DNA of 64,000 bases, from positions 25,744-89,743 of the forward strand of contig JANPBY010000080.1 in NCBI GenBank assembly GCA_031430645.1, given 5' to 3'. The position numbers and the translations under genes are program-made. This DNA comes from JANPBY01 sp031430645. Its GTDB lineage: Bacteria; Actinomycetota; Actinomycetes; DATJPE01. The notes under the pieces were generated by a model, which worked only from the letters and a program-made list of their open reading frames with translations, did no database searches and was not told where the DNA came from. This document shows, piece after piece, positions 43,976-51,888 of this stretch (its first letter is position 1; each line of letters begins with the position of its first letter).

Positions 43976-45046
43976 TCACTCGCCCGAGATAAAGTCCTCC
44001 ACCGACTGGCGGGCCTCGTCGTCGTTGTATTGCACGGGCGGGCTCTTCATGAAGTACGAGCTCGGGCCGAGCAGCGGGCCACCGATGCCGCGGTCGAGGG
44101 CGATCTTGGCGCAACGGACTGCGTCGATGATCACACCCGCGGAGTTCGGGGAGTCCCACACCTCGAGCTTGTACTCAAGGGATAGGGGTACGTCGCCGAA
44201 GGCGCGCCCCTCAAGACGGACGAAGGCCCACTTGCGGTCATCGAGCCACGCGACGTAGTCGGACGGGCCGATGTGCACGTTGCGGGCGCCGATGTCGCGC
44301 GTGAGCTGCGAGGTGACCGACTGGGTCTTGGAGATCTTCTTCGACTCCAGGCGCTCACGTTCGAGCATGTTCATAAAGTCCATGTTGCCGCCGACGTTCA
44401 GCTGGTAGGTCCGGTCGACGGTGACGCCGCGGTCCTCGAAGAGCTTGGCGAGCACGCGGTGGGTGATGGTGGCCCCGACCTGGCTCTTGATGTCGTCCCC
44501 GACGATCGGGACGCCGGCCGCGGTGAACTTGTCGGCCCACGCCTTGGTGCCGGCGATGAACACCGGCAGCGCATTCACGAAACCGACTCCGGCGTCGATC
44601 GCGCACTGGGCGTAGAACTTCGCAGCAGCTTCAGATCCCACGGGGAGGTAGCAGACCAGGACATCGGCCTCGGTCTCGCGCAACACGGCCACCACGTCGA
44701 CGGGGGTGTCGTCGGACTCGGTGATGGTCTCGCGGTAGTACTTGCCGAGGCCGTCGAGGGTGTGGCCGCGCAGCACCGTGATACCGGTCGGCGGGACATC
44801 GGCGATCTTGATCGTGTTGTTCTCCGAGGCACCGATCGCATCGGAGAGGTCCTGGCCGACCTTCTTGGCGTCGACGTCGAACGCGGCGACGAAGGTCACG
44901 TCGCGGACGTGGTAGTCACCGAGCTGGACGTGCATCAGGCCGGGGACCCGGACGTTGGGGTCCGCGTCCTTGTAGTACTCGACGCCCTGGACGAGCGATG
45001 AGGCGCAGTTTCCTACGCCCACGATTGCGACTCTGACCTGACCCAT
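43976..45046 (-). CDS. ino1: Inositol-3-phosphate synthase
   Basis: 356-aa NAD-dependent enzyme converting glucose-6-phosphate to inositol-3-phosphate, the entry to phosphatidylinositol and mycothiol. Family motifs: VAIVGVGNCASSLVQGVEYY, VPPTGITVLRGHTLDGLGKYY, NALPVFIAGTKAWADKF, GDDIKSQVGATITHR and LNVGGNMDFMNML. Short bacterial/actinobacterial form. Located 6 nt after a PadR gene on the same strand, as in mycobacteria. Confidence 0.97.
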   Translation of the reverse strand: MGQVRVAIVGVGNCASSLVQGVEYYKDADPNVRVPGLMHVQLGDYHVRDVTFVAAFDVDAKKVGQDLSDAIGASENNTIKIADVPPTGITVLRGHTLDGLGKYYRETITESDDTPVDVVAVLRETEADVLVCYLPVGSEAAAKFYAQCAIDAGVGFVNALPVFIAGTKAWADKFTAAGVPIVGDDIKSQVGATITHRVLAKLFEDRGVTVDRTYQLNVGGNMDFMNMLERERLESKKISKTQSVTSQLTRDIGARNVHIGPSDYVAWLDDRKWAFVRLEGRAFGDVPLSLEYKLEVWDSPNSAGVIIDAVRCAKIALDRGIGGPLLGPSSYFMKSPPVQYNDDEARQSVEDFISGE

Positions 45047-45052
45047 GTCCCG

Positions 45053-45685
45053 CTACTCCTTGCTCTCTGATGTTGAGCTGGCTGATGTTGAGCTGACTGA
45101 TGTTGAGCTGACTGATGTTGAGGTGGTGCCGAGATCGTGTGTGGTGCGTTGGCGCTCGTCGCTGATCAGTTCGTTGAGCCAGCGCACCTCGCGCTCCGCG
45201 CTTTCCAGGCCGTGCTTCTGGAGCTCCAAGGTGTAGGTGTCCAGCCGCTCCCTGGTGCGCGACAGGGAGGACCGCACGTTGTCCAACCGCTCCTCCAGCC
45301 GACTCCGCCGACCTTCGAGGATGCGCAGGCGTACGTCTGCGTCGGTCTGGCCGAAGAACGCGAAGTGGACGCCGAAACTCTCGTCTTCCCAGGCCGCCGG
45401 CCCGGACCGGTCGAGCAGGTCCTGCAGGTGCTCCTTGCCCTCGGCCGTGAGTTTGTAGACGATCTTCGCTCGACTTCCGGCGCCGGCGGTACTGCCCTCG
45501 GCGTCCTGCGCGATGAGGCCTTGGGCCAGCAACTCCTTGAGGCACGGGTAGAGCGAGCCGTAGGAGAATGCCCGGAAGGTGCCGAGCATGGTGTTGAGGC
45601 GCTTGCGCAACTCATAGCCGTGCATCGGCGACTCATGGAGCAGGCCGAGGACGGCGAGCTCCAGCACGCCGGTGCGCTTGCTCAA
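45053..45685 (-). CDS. PadR family transcriptional regulator
   Basis: 210-aa winged-helix regulator. The PadR core is LELAVLGLLHESPMHGYELRKRLN, then FRAFSYGSLYPCLKELLAQGLI, followed by a C-terminal coiled-coil domain. TTG at 45685 is preferred as start because AAGGAG lies 5 nt upstream; a GTG two codons earlier overlaps that ribosome-binding site. The C-terminal tail has a 15-bp tandem repeat encoding five-residue Ser/Thr units. A palindrome 34 nt upstream is the likely operator, so it probably represses itself and ino1. The pair is conserved in actinobacteria. Confidence 0.9.
   Translation of the reverse strand: MSKRTGVLELAVLGLLHESPMHGYELRKRLNTMLGTFRAFSYGSLYPCLKELLAQGLIAQDAEGSTAGAGSRAKIVYKLTAEGKEHLQDLLDRSGPAAWEDESFGVHFAFFGQTDADVRLRILEGRRSRLEERLDNVRSSLSRTRERLDTYTLELQKHGLESAEREVRWLNELISDERQRTTHDLGTTSTSVSSTSVSSTSASSTSESKE
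45068..45127 (-). repeat. 15-bp tandem repeat in padR 3' end, 4 copies
   Basis: Four copies of TGATGTTGAGCTGAC (first and last slightly degenerate). In frame it encodes SSTSV/SSTSA units at the PadR C-terminus, ending 15 nt before the stop. Copy-number change would alter tail length without breaking the frame. Confidence 0.9.
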
Positions 45686-45718
45686 CGACACTCCTTGGAA
45701 GGGGGACTCGTCTGCGTC

Positions 45719-45739
45719 GATGTATCGAAGCGATACATC
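45719..45739. promoter_or_regulatory. Candidate PadR operator
   Basis: GATGTATCG-AAG-CGATACATC is a perfect 9-bp inverted repeat with a 3-nt centre, containing the ATGT...ACAT ends typical of PadR-family operators. It lies 34 nt upstream of the padR start, in its promoter region. Confidence 0.7.
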
Positions 45740-45888
45740 CACACGATAGGCAGAGTGCGCCCTCCAAAGCAAACCGGGCCGCCATCTGACAACGCCCACG
45801 TGTTCATCTGGCGTTCGCTCTACGTTGCCCGGGTGGCCTGTGGGCTGTCCATCCACGGAGATCCTTTGCCGCCCGTAGGATTTGCGAC

Positions 45889-46290
45889 ATGTGGTCCCAG
45901 CGGGCCGTCGTCGACTACACGCTGCACAAGCGCGCGACGCTGGCCTCCCTCCGCACCGGCTTCTCCTCGACCACTGACGTCTGCGACCCCGACCCCTACA
46001 CGCTGCGCGCTGCCAAGCACCACGGCGAAGCGACCAACCGGCTCTGCCCGCTTTGTCGACGCGACCCGCTGGTCGAGCTCGGCTACACCTTCGGCGACGA
46101 GCTCGGTCCGTACTCGGGGCGGATCAAGTCCGCCGCCGAGCAAGAGGTCATGGCCCGCGAGCACGGCGAGTTCCGGGTGTACGTCCTGGAGATCTGCCAG
46201 ACCTGCGGGTGGAACCACCTGCACCGTTCCTACGTCCTGGGAGATGGGGTTCCTCGTACCCCTCCCCGCCGCCGGCGGGCCGGGGAGTAG
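45889..46290 (+). CDS. DUF5318 family protein
   Basis: 133-aa protein homologous to the small protein encoded upstream of ponA1 in mycobacteria. The sequence MWSQRAVVDYTLHKRATLA is the conserved opening; two CXXC pairs (LCPLCRRD and ICQTCGWN) form a probable zinc ribbon. Start ATG. Divergent from padR, 35 nt upstream of ponA. Function unknown; linked to cell-wall synthesis by its constant neighbour. Confidence 0.9.
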   Translation: MWSQRAVVDYTLHKRATLASLRTGFSSTTDVCDPDPYTLRAAKHHGEATNRLCPLCRRDPLVELGYTFGDELGPYSGRIKSAAEQEVMAREHGEFRVYVLEICQTCGWNHLHRSYVLGDGVPRTPPRRRRAGE

Positions 46291-46325
46291 GTGCAAGCCC
46301 CCTCGGCCGGACACACTGGAGCATC

Positions 46326-48401
46326 GTGAGAATCGACTACCCCCGTGCAGGGCGCACCGGCCTGCGCCGATTCTGGCCGTCGTGGCGGCAGTGGTTCGGC
46401 GTGCTTGCCCTCGGGTTCGGCGTCGCTGTAGCCGCCTTCTCAGTGGCCTACGCGATGATCGACGTCCCCGCTCCCAACGAGCAGGCAACCGCTCAGGCCA
46501 CCGAGATCTACTGGTCCGACGGCACGACCCTGCTGGCCAGCATCGGGGAGGCCAACCGCACCCTGGTGCCGCTGGCCGAGGTGCCCCTGCATATGCAGCA
46601 GGCGATCCTCGCTGCCGAGGACCGGGGCTTCTACGACCATGGCGGCATCTCGCCGCGAGGCATCGCTCGGGCGGTCATCAACAACGTGCGCGGCGGCGAT
46701 CAACAGGGTGGTTCGACGATCACCCAGCAGCTGGTCAAGAACTACTACCTGACCCAGGACCAGACCTACACCCGCAAGGTCCGCGAAGCGGTGCTCTCGT
46801 TGAAGATGGAGCAGACCCTCAGCAAGGACCAGATCCTCGAGGACTACCTCAACACGATCTACTTCGGGCGCAGTGCGTACGGAATCCAAGCCGCGGCCCG
46901 GGCCTACTACGGCAAGGATGTCGGTGACCTCACGGTGTCCGAAAGCGCAGCCTTGGCCGCCATCGTTCGTAGTCCCGGCTTCTACAACCCCGAGGAGCAG
47001 GCCGATCGACTTGAGGCCCGGTGGAACTACGTCCTGGACGGCATGGTGTCCGAGGGCTGGCTCACTGCTGAGGAGCGCGCGACTCAGGAGTTCGTGCCGC
47101 CCAAGAAGCGCAAGGTCTCAGAAACCTATGCCGGCACCAAGGGCTATCTCATTCAGACGGTCAAACGAGAACTCGCGGTCCTGGGCTATGACGAGGACAC
47201 GGTCAACCGCGGGGGCCTCCGGGTCGTCTCCACGTTTGAGCGCCAGGCGCAGAAGGCCACCGTGGAAGCGGTGAAGGCCGAACGCCCAACCGAGAAGGAC
47301 GTTCATGTCGGGGTGATCTCGGTCAACCCGGCGAGCGGGGCCATCGTGTCGATGTACGGCGGCCCCGATTATCTCGAGCAACCGTTCAATGACGCCACAC
47401 AGGCGACAGCTCAGGCCGGATCAACGTTCAAGCCGTTCGCCCTCGCAGCCGGACTCGAGGCCGACATCGGTCTTCGGTCGCAGTGGAACGGCGCAGGACC
47501 GCAGGTCTTCAAGAACCCCCCCGACTGCGAGCCCTACCGAGTCAGGAACTACGGCGGTGCTTCCTTCGGGACCATCACCCTCCTGCAAGCCACCGAGAAG
47601 TCGGTCAACACGGTCTACGTTCCGTTGTCGATCCAGGTCGGAACCAAGAAGGTGGCCGAGCTGGCGCACCGCGTAGGCATCCCGGACGAGGTGGTGATCG
47701 ACGACTGCTCCACGGTCGCCCTTGGGACGGCGTCACCCACGGCCCTCGACATGGCGTCGTCCTACGCGACGTTCGCGGGCGGCGGCCTCGTGCACGCTCC
47801 GTTCTCGGTCCTGGCCATCTCTTCCACGTCCGGCGGCGTCCTCTATGAAGCGGCCCCGCAGGGTCGGCAGGAACTGACCGCTGACGTGGTGGCCGACGTC
47901 GACTTTGCTCTGCAGCGCGTGGTGACCAACGGGTCCGGCTTCGCTGCGCAAGCCCTGGGTCGCCCCTCGGCGGGCAAGACCGGCACGACCAACGAGGGGA
48001 AGTCGGCTTGGTATGTGGGGTACACCCCGCAACTCTCGACCGCCGTGGTCCTGTTCCGGCCGGACAAGGACGGCAACCCCACTTCCCTCGATGGCGTCGG
48101 CGGTCTGCCGACCGTGACGGGTGGGTCGTTCCCCGCCCGGATCTGGACAGCGACGATGCGCGGGGCGCTTGAGGGTCAGCCAGTGATCCCCTTCCCGAAG
48201 CCGGCGAACATTAGCGGTCAGCCAAGCCCCACGGCCTCCGTGACGCCGAGCGTGAGCCCGTCGCTGACCCCGACACCAACGGCTACACCCACGCCCACCC
48301 CGACCCCGACGCCGACTGAGACGATCGACCCCTCTCCAAGTCCGACTCCGACGCCTACTCCGAGCGACTCCGCTGCGGCGGTTCCGGAAGCAAGTCCCTG
48401 A
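46326..48401 (+). CDS. ponA: Bifunctional penicillin-binding protein (class A)
   Basis: 691-aa peptidoglycan polymerase and cross-linker. After a cytoplasmic stretch and membrane anchor (about 22-45) comes the GT51 transglycosylase (ILAAEDRGFYDHGGISPRG, QGGSTITQQLVKNYYL), then the transpeptidase with STFK (QAGSTFKPFALAAGLE), SVN (TEKSVNTVYV) and KTGT (SAGKTGTTNEGKSAW). The C-terminal 70 residues are Pro/Thr/Ser-rich. GTG start; an apparently longer upstream frame overlaps DUF5318 and is not coding. Confidence 0.97.
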   Translation: MRIDYPRAGRTGLRRFWPSWRQWFGVLALGFGVAVAAFSVAYAMIDVPAPNEQATAQATEIYWSDGTTLLASIGEANRTLVPLAEVPLHMQQAILAAEDRGFYDHGGISPRGIARAVINNVRGGDQQGGSTITQQLVKNYYLTQDQTYTRKVREAVLSLKMEQTLSKDQILEDYLNTIYFGRSAYGIQAAARAYYGKDVGDLTVSESAALAAIVRSPGFYNPEEQADRLEARWNYVLDGMVSEGWLTAEERATQEFVPPKKRKVSETYAGTKGYLIQTVKRELAVLGYDEDTVNRGGLRVVSTFERQAQKATVEAVKAERPTEKDVHVGVISVNPASGAIVSMYGGPDYLEQPFNDATQATAQAGSTFKPFALAAGLEADIGLRSQWNGAGPQVFKNPPDCEPYRVRNYGGASFGTITLLQATEKSVNTVYVPLSIQVGTKKVAELAHRVGIPDEVVIDDCSTVALGTASPTALDMASSYATFAGGGLVHAPFSVLAISSTSGGVLYEAAPQGRQELTADVVADVDFALQRVVTNGSGFAAQALGRPSAGKTGTTNEGKSAWYVGYTPQLSTAVVLFRPDKDGNPTSLDGVGGLPTVTGGSFPARIWTATMRGALEGQPVIPFPKPANISGQPSPTASVTPSVSPSLTPTPTATPTPTPTPTPTETIDPSPSPTPTPTPSDSAAAVPEASP

Positions 48402-48460
48402 CGGCCGATCCCGGCGGTGACCTCACCGATGGGAGACCTGATGGCTGGCATCATCGGCGG

Positions 48461-49891
48461 GTGACCGAGGACGTGCTGCCGACCCGCGACGACCCCGTCG
48501 CGGCGACGGCGAGTGAGCTGGTCGGCGGGCCGGCCGGCAGCCGGGTGGTGTCCGGCTCTGGCTGGTGGACTGCGGTCCGGGTCGTTCTCGCTGCCACGGC
48601 GGTCGCCTGCGCGCTGGGGTTCCTGCAGAAGGCGCCCTGTCGCGCGGACTCGTTCGCCGAGAACGTCTACACCCGGCTGTGCTACACCGACATCGCCCCG
48701 CTCTACGACGGCCGCGGGTTCGGTGCAGGGGCGCTGCCGTACGTCGATACCGGCGACTGGCCGGCCCTGGAGTACCCCGTCCTGACCGGGCTCTTCATGA
48801 CGGTGGCTGCCGGTCTGACCCGAGTTCTCGGGTCAGAAGGCGTTCCCGACTACATCAGGTTCTTCGATGTCAACGTCGTGATGCTGGCGGCCAGCGCTCT
48901 GGTCGCGGTGTGGTTCGTTGCCGGCACCCACCGCCGCCGACCGTGGGACGCGATGATGATCGCGCCGGGGCTGATCCTGACCGCCTACATCAACTGGGAC
49001 CTCTTCGCTGTTGCGCTGATGGCCGGGGCGCTGTGGGCTTGGTCCCGGGACAAACCTCTGTTGACCGGTGTGCTGATCGGGTTGGGCACGGCGGCGAAGC
49101 TGTACCCCTTGCTTCTGCTCGGTCCTTTGCTCGTGCTCTGTCTGCGCGGTGGTCGGATGCACCCGTTCCTGCGGGTGGTGCTCGGCGCGGTGTGGACCTG
49201 GTTGATCGTGAACTTGCCGGTGATCCTCGCCTCACGCGAGGGCTGGTCGGCGTTCTATGTCTTCAGCCGCGAGCGCCCGGCCTCGTTCGGCTCGATCTGG
49301 TATGCCCTGGGCCAGCACGGGTGGGGCATCCCCGATGCGCGGTTGAACCTGGTGGCCGGCGGACTGTTCCTGTTGGCCTGTCTCGCGATCGGGTGGCTGG
49401 GGCTGGCAGCGCCGTACCCGCCGCGTGTCGCTCAGCTGCTCTTCCTCGTGGTCGCGGCCTTCGTCCTCACCAACAAGGTGTATTCCCCGCAGTACGTCCT
49501 GTGGCTGGTGTTTCTGTTCCCCCTGGCGCGGCCGCGATGGCGGGACTACCTCGCGTGGTTGGCGTTCGAGGTCGTCTACTTCGTGGCGGTCTGGTGGCAC
49601 CTGCAGGGCCTGACGAACCCCGACCTCGCGCTCCCGAACTGGCCACACTCGCTCGCAACCGTCCTGCACCTCGTGGCCACCCTGGTCATCTGCGGCCTGA
49701 TCGTGCGCGATGTCTGGGACCCGGAGCATGACCCTGTGCGGGGCCTGGATCCCGAGAGCGGTGAGCTGATTCTCGCCGATCCCGGCAGCGCCCCTACCCC
49801 GTTGCGGGAGTGGACGACTCGATTTGAGACTTTCCGTAGCGGACGGCCAAGAGTTGTTGGACGCGCGCCGCTCCCAGGAAACGTTCGCTGA
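48461..49891 (+). CDS. GT87 family membrane glycosyltransferase
   Basis: 476-aa polyprenyl-phosphate-dependent mannosyltransferase-like protein with about 10 helices. The first extracytoplasmic loop holds the family's acidic motif region (GDWPALEYPVLTGLFM); similar proteins follow ponA1 in mycobacteria. GTG start. The last 32 codons overlap the convergent downstream gene by 98 nt, so the true end of one of them may be shorter in relatives. Donor and acceptor unknown; probably acts on lipoglycans or cell-wall glycans. Confidence 0.86.
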   Translation: MTEDVLPTRDDPVAATASELVGGPAGSRVVSGSGWWTAVRVVLAATAVACALGFLQKAPCRADSFAENVYTRLCYTDIAPLYDGRGFGAGALPYVDTGDWPALEYPVLTGLFMTVAAGLTRVLGSEGVPDYIRFFDVNVVMLAASALVAVWFVAGTHRRRPWDAMMIAPGLILTAYINWDLFAVALMAGALWAWSRDKPLLTGVLIGLGTAAKLYPLLLLGPLLVLCLRGGRMHPFLRVVLGAVWTWLIVNLPVILASREGWSAFYVFSRERPASFGSIWYALGQHGWGIPDARLNLVAGGLFLLACLAIGWLGLAAPYPPRVAQLLFLVVAAFVLTNKVYSPQYVLWLVFLFPLARPRWRDYLAWLAFEVVYFVAVWWHLQGLTNPDLALPNWPHSLATVLHLVATLVICGLIVRDVWDPEHDPVRGLDPESGELILADPGSAPTPLREWTTRFETFRSGRPRVVGRAPLPGNVR

Positions 49892-50630
49892 TCGCATTCA
49901 TCGGGTCGAGGGTGTAGCCGTAGGTGCGGACCAGGTGGTCGCGCACGCGCAACGCCGTACGTCGTTCCGCCGGCACTTCCGCGGCCTCGTCGACCCAGCG
50001 CAGCCAACGCTCGACCCGGGCCGTAGCGACCGCGCGGAGCACCTCGACGATCTCCGAAGTTCGGGCCGCGGTGTAGGAGTGTGCGACCGGGGAGTTGAAG
50101 GCGCGCATGTAGGTGCCGTGCGACACCGACCAGGTGAAACGCGTGTCACCCCGAAGCGCGAGGAAGTCTGCGTCCTCCTCGACGTAGTACTTCGAGAGGT
50201 AGTCCACGTCGACCATCACGTCGGCACGCGGCACCAGGTCGGAGTAGAAGAAGATCTCCGGGACGGTGCCAAACACCAGCACCAGGTGCGGGACGTCGAC
50301 GCTTTGGTCAAGCCAGACCTGCAGGTTCATGTCGAGGATGGACGCCTTGCGGTTGCCGACCCACGAGTGCGCGAGATGTTCAACTCCGGGTCCGGTGTAG
50401 GTCGCGAGCGACCCCTCGAAGTCCCCGGACTCCGTCGACCAGTAGTCCAGTCCGACGCTGACCTCCTGGCGCACCAGGCCGGGGAAGCGCGCATCGACGC
50501 GCGCCTTGAGGTCGGTGAGGATTCCGAACAACGCCGCATGAGTCTCGGTGACGTCAACGTCGGGGTTCTCGGCGAGGTACTGGTGGATCGTCTTGGTCGC
50601 CGCAGTCGTGGTGTCGGTCATGGAGCGCAT
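49794..50630 (-). CDS. Red chlorophyll catabolite reductase-like protein (tentative)
   Basis: 278-aa cytoplasmic protein. The pattern ILDMNLQVWLDQSVDVPHLVL, VPRADVMVDVDYLSKYYVEED and MRAFNSPVAHSYTA resembles the plant RCCR fold family (RCC reductase, a ferredoxin-dependent bilin reductase), remembered rather than aligned. No cofactor motif is visible. It may act on a linear tetrapyrrole or another substrate. Start is the first ATG (MRSM); the second ATG, 9 nt on, is equally likely. It is an accessory gene between conserved neighbours. Confidence 0.45.
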   Translation of the reverse strand: MRSMTDTTTAATKTIHQYLAENPDVDVTETHAALFGILTDLKARVDARFPGLVRQEVSVGLDYWSTESGDFEGSLATYTGPGVEHLAHSWVGNRKASILDMNLQVWLDQSVDVPHLVLVFGTVPEIFFYSDLVPRADVMVDVDYLSKYYVEEDADFLALRGDTRFTWSVSHGTYMRAFNSPVAHSYTAARTSEIVEVLRAVATARVERWLRWVDEAAEVPAERRTALRVRDHLVRTYGYTLDPMNAISERFLGAARVQQLLAVRYGKSQIESSTPATG

Positions 50631-50671
50631 GTTAGCCCGGACGGCCCGCTTAACGGAACGCCGTTCCAGGG

Positions 50672-51790
50672 TTACGCCTCGGGCCGGGCGTCCGAGCCAT
50701 CGGCCTCAGCAGTGGCGTTGTGTTCCCACGGAGTTGCAGAAATGTCCACCTGGTCGAAAGTCGTCGTCGTGAAGCGCACCTCGCACGTCACCTGCTCACC
50801 GATGGACACCTCGACGTCGTCGGGGACGAACAGCATCGAGCACTGCATGTGCGGGGGCTCGGCGAACCAGCGCTGCTTTCCTCCGACATGGAAGGGCGCG
50901 AGCACCCGGCCAGCCGCCTCGAGGCCGCCGAGAGCCGCGACCTTGCTGCGGGCGACGACGCCGGAGACCGGCTTGGGCGCCTCGAGCCCGACCCCGTGAG
51001 CCGTACCGCCGCTGACCACGACGAGCAGCATGCCTGCGGGGGCGCGCTTCTGGCGGTAGCCGTTCCGCTCGCCCCGCCGCAAGGCATGGACGTCGAGCAC
51101 GGTTCCGGTGGCGCGCAACGCGTCGCGTCGCCCTAGCCAGAGTCGGGTGCCGACTCGAGGCCGTACGTCGATCGCCGGATGGGCACGCTGCACCGAGGTG
51201 AGCTCCTCGTCGGCGAGGTGTGAGATCCACAGGCGGTCGACTCCGAGGCCAGCGCCCCACAGCCGAGCGACGGCAGCCTCGGTTTCCTCAGCGCGGCCCA
51301 GCACGGGCGGCGCAATGGGCAGATGGAGAGCGAAGCCTTCGACCTGGACGCCGTCAACCAGGTCTGCCAATTCGGCCAGGCGGTCGTGCTCGACCCCGTG
51401 ACGGTGCATCGAGGTGGCTACCTCGATGACCACTCGGTGTCGGTGGTCTGAGTCGCGTGACTGCACGCCAAGCTCCGCCAAGGCTTCCACGGAGCCGACG
51501 GTGCGAATGACCCGCGGGTCAGGATCGGGGAGTGCAGGATCGGTGGCCGGGTGCCACGGGGTGAGGACGAGAAGGTCGCCTTCGTACGACGCGCGGACCC
51601 CGTCGAGCTCGCGGGCTGTGCCGACAGCGATCACGGGCGAGCCCAACTCTGCGGCCTCTGCTGCCAGTCGAGTGTTGCCGAAGCCGTACCCGTTGCCCTT
51701 CACCACCGGCACGAGTCCGGGGACGGCGTCGGCGATCTCGGCGAGGTGACCCCGCCACGTGGGTCCGTCGACATGCAGGGTGAACGTCAT
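50672..51790 (-). CDS. Alanine racemase-fold PLP protein
   Basis: 372-aa fold-type III PLP enzyme. The PLP lysine is Lys31 in VPVVKGNGYGFGNTRLAAEA; RPRVGTRLWLGRRD and HALRRGERNGYRQKRAP follow. It differs from standard Alr (VVKADAYGHG) and may have a changed substrate. Its ATG overlaps, by 4 nt, the original stop of the Fem-like gene (TGA at 51787-51789), so the two were translationally coupled. The pairing suggests a role in peptidoglycan cross-bridge building. Confidence 0.82.
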   Translation of the reverse strand: MTFTLHVDGPTWRGHLAEIADAVPGLVPVVKGNGYGFGNTRLAAEAAELGSPVIAVGTARELDGVRASYEGDLLVLTPWHPATDPALPDPDPRVIRTVGSVEALAELGVQSRDSDHRHRVVIEVATSMHRHGVEHDRLAELADLVDGVQVEGFALHLPIAPPVLGRAEETEAAVARLWGAGLGVDRLWISHLADEELTSVQRAHPAIDVRPRVGTRLWLGRRDALRATGTVLDVHALRRGERNGYRQKRAPAGMLLVVVSGGTAHGVGLEAPKPVSGVVARSKVAALGGLEAAGRVLAPFHVGGKQRWFAEPPHMQCSMLFVPDDVEVSIGEQVTCEVRFTTTTFDQVDISATPWEHNATAEADGSDARPEA

Positions 51791-51888
51791 CTGCGCTCCA
51801 AGTACGCGGTGAAAGCCTTGTAGAGCAGGGGATTCAGCGGGTAGTCCCACTCCCCGACGTACTCGACGGCCTCGCCGCCGGTGCCGAG
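51787..51888 (-). pseudogene. Detached C-terminal tail of the Fem-like gene
   Basis: In the same frame as the Fem-like gene, right after its TAG, 33 codons encode LGTGGEAVEYVGEWDYPLN and PLLYKAFTAYLERR, ending in TGA at 51787-51789. This is the standard C-terminal end of Fem/FmhB transferases. A single AAG to TAG change would explain the break. It is untranslated unless the stop is read through. Confidence 0.8.

Noticed and set aside
46053..46325. Extended N-terminus for the class A penicillin-binding protein
   Set aside because: That part overlaps DUF5318 in another frame; the GTG at 46326 gives the normal cytoplasmic tail and membrane anchor.
48205..48400. Pro/Thr repeat tail of PonA as a sortase or anchoring signal
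   Set aside because: No LPXTG/LAXTG-like motif and basic tail; a plain low-complexity extension typical of PonA1.
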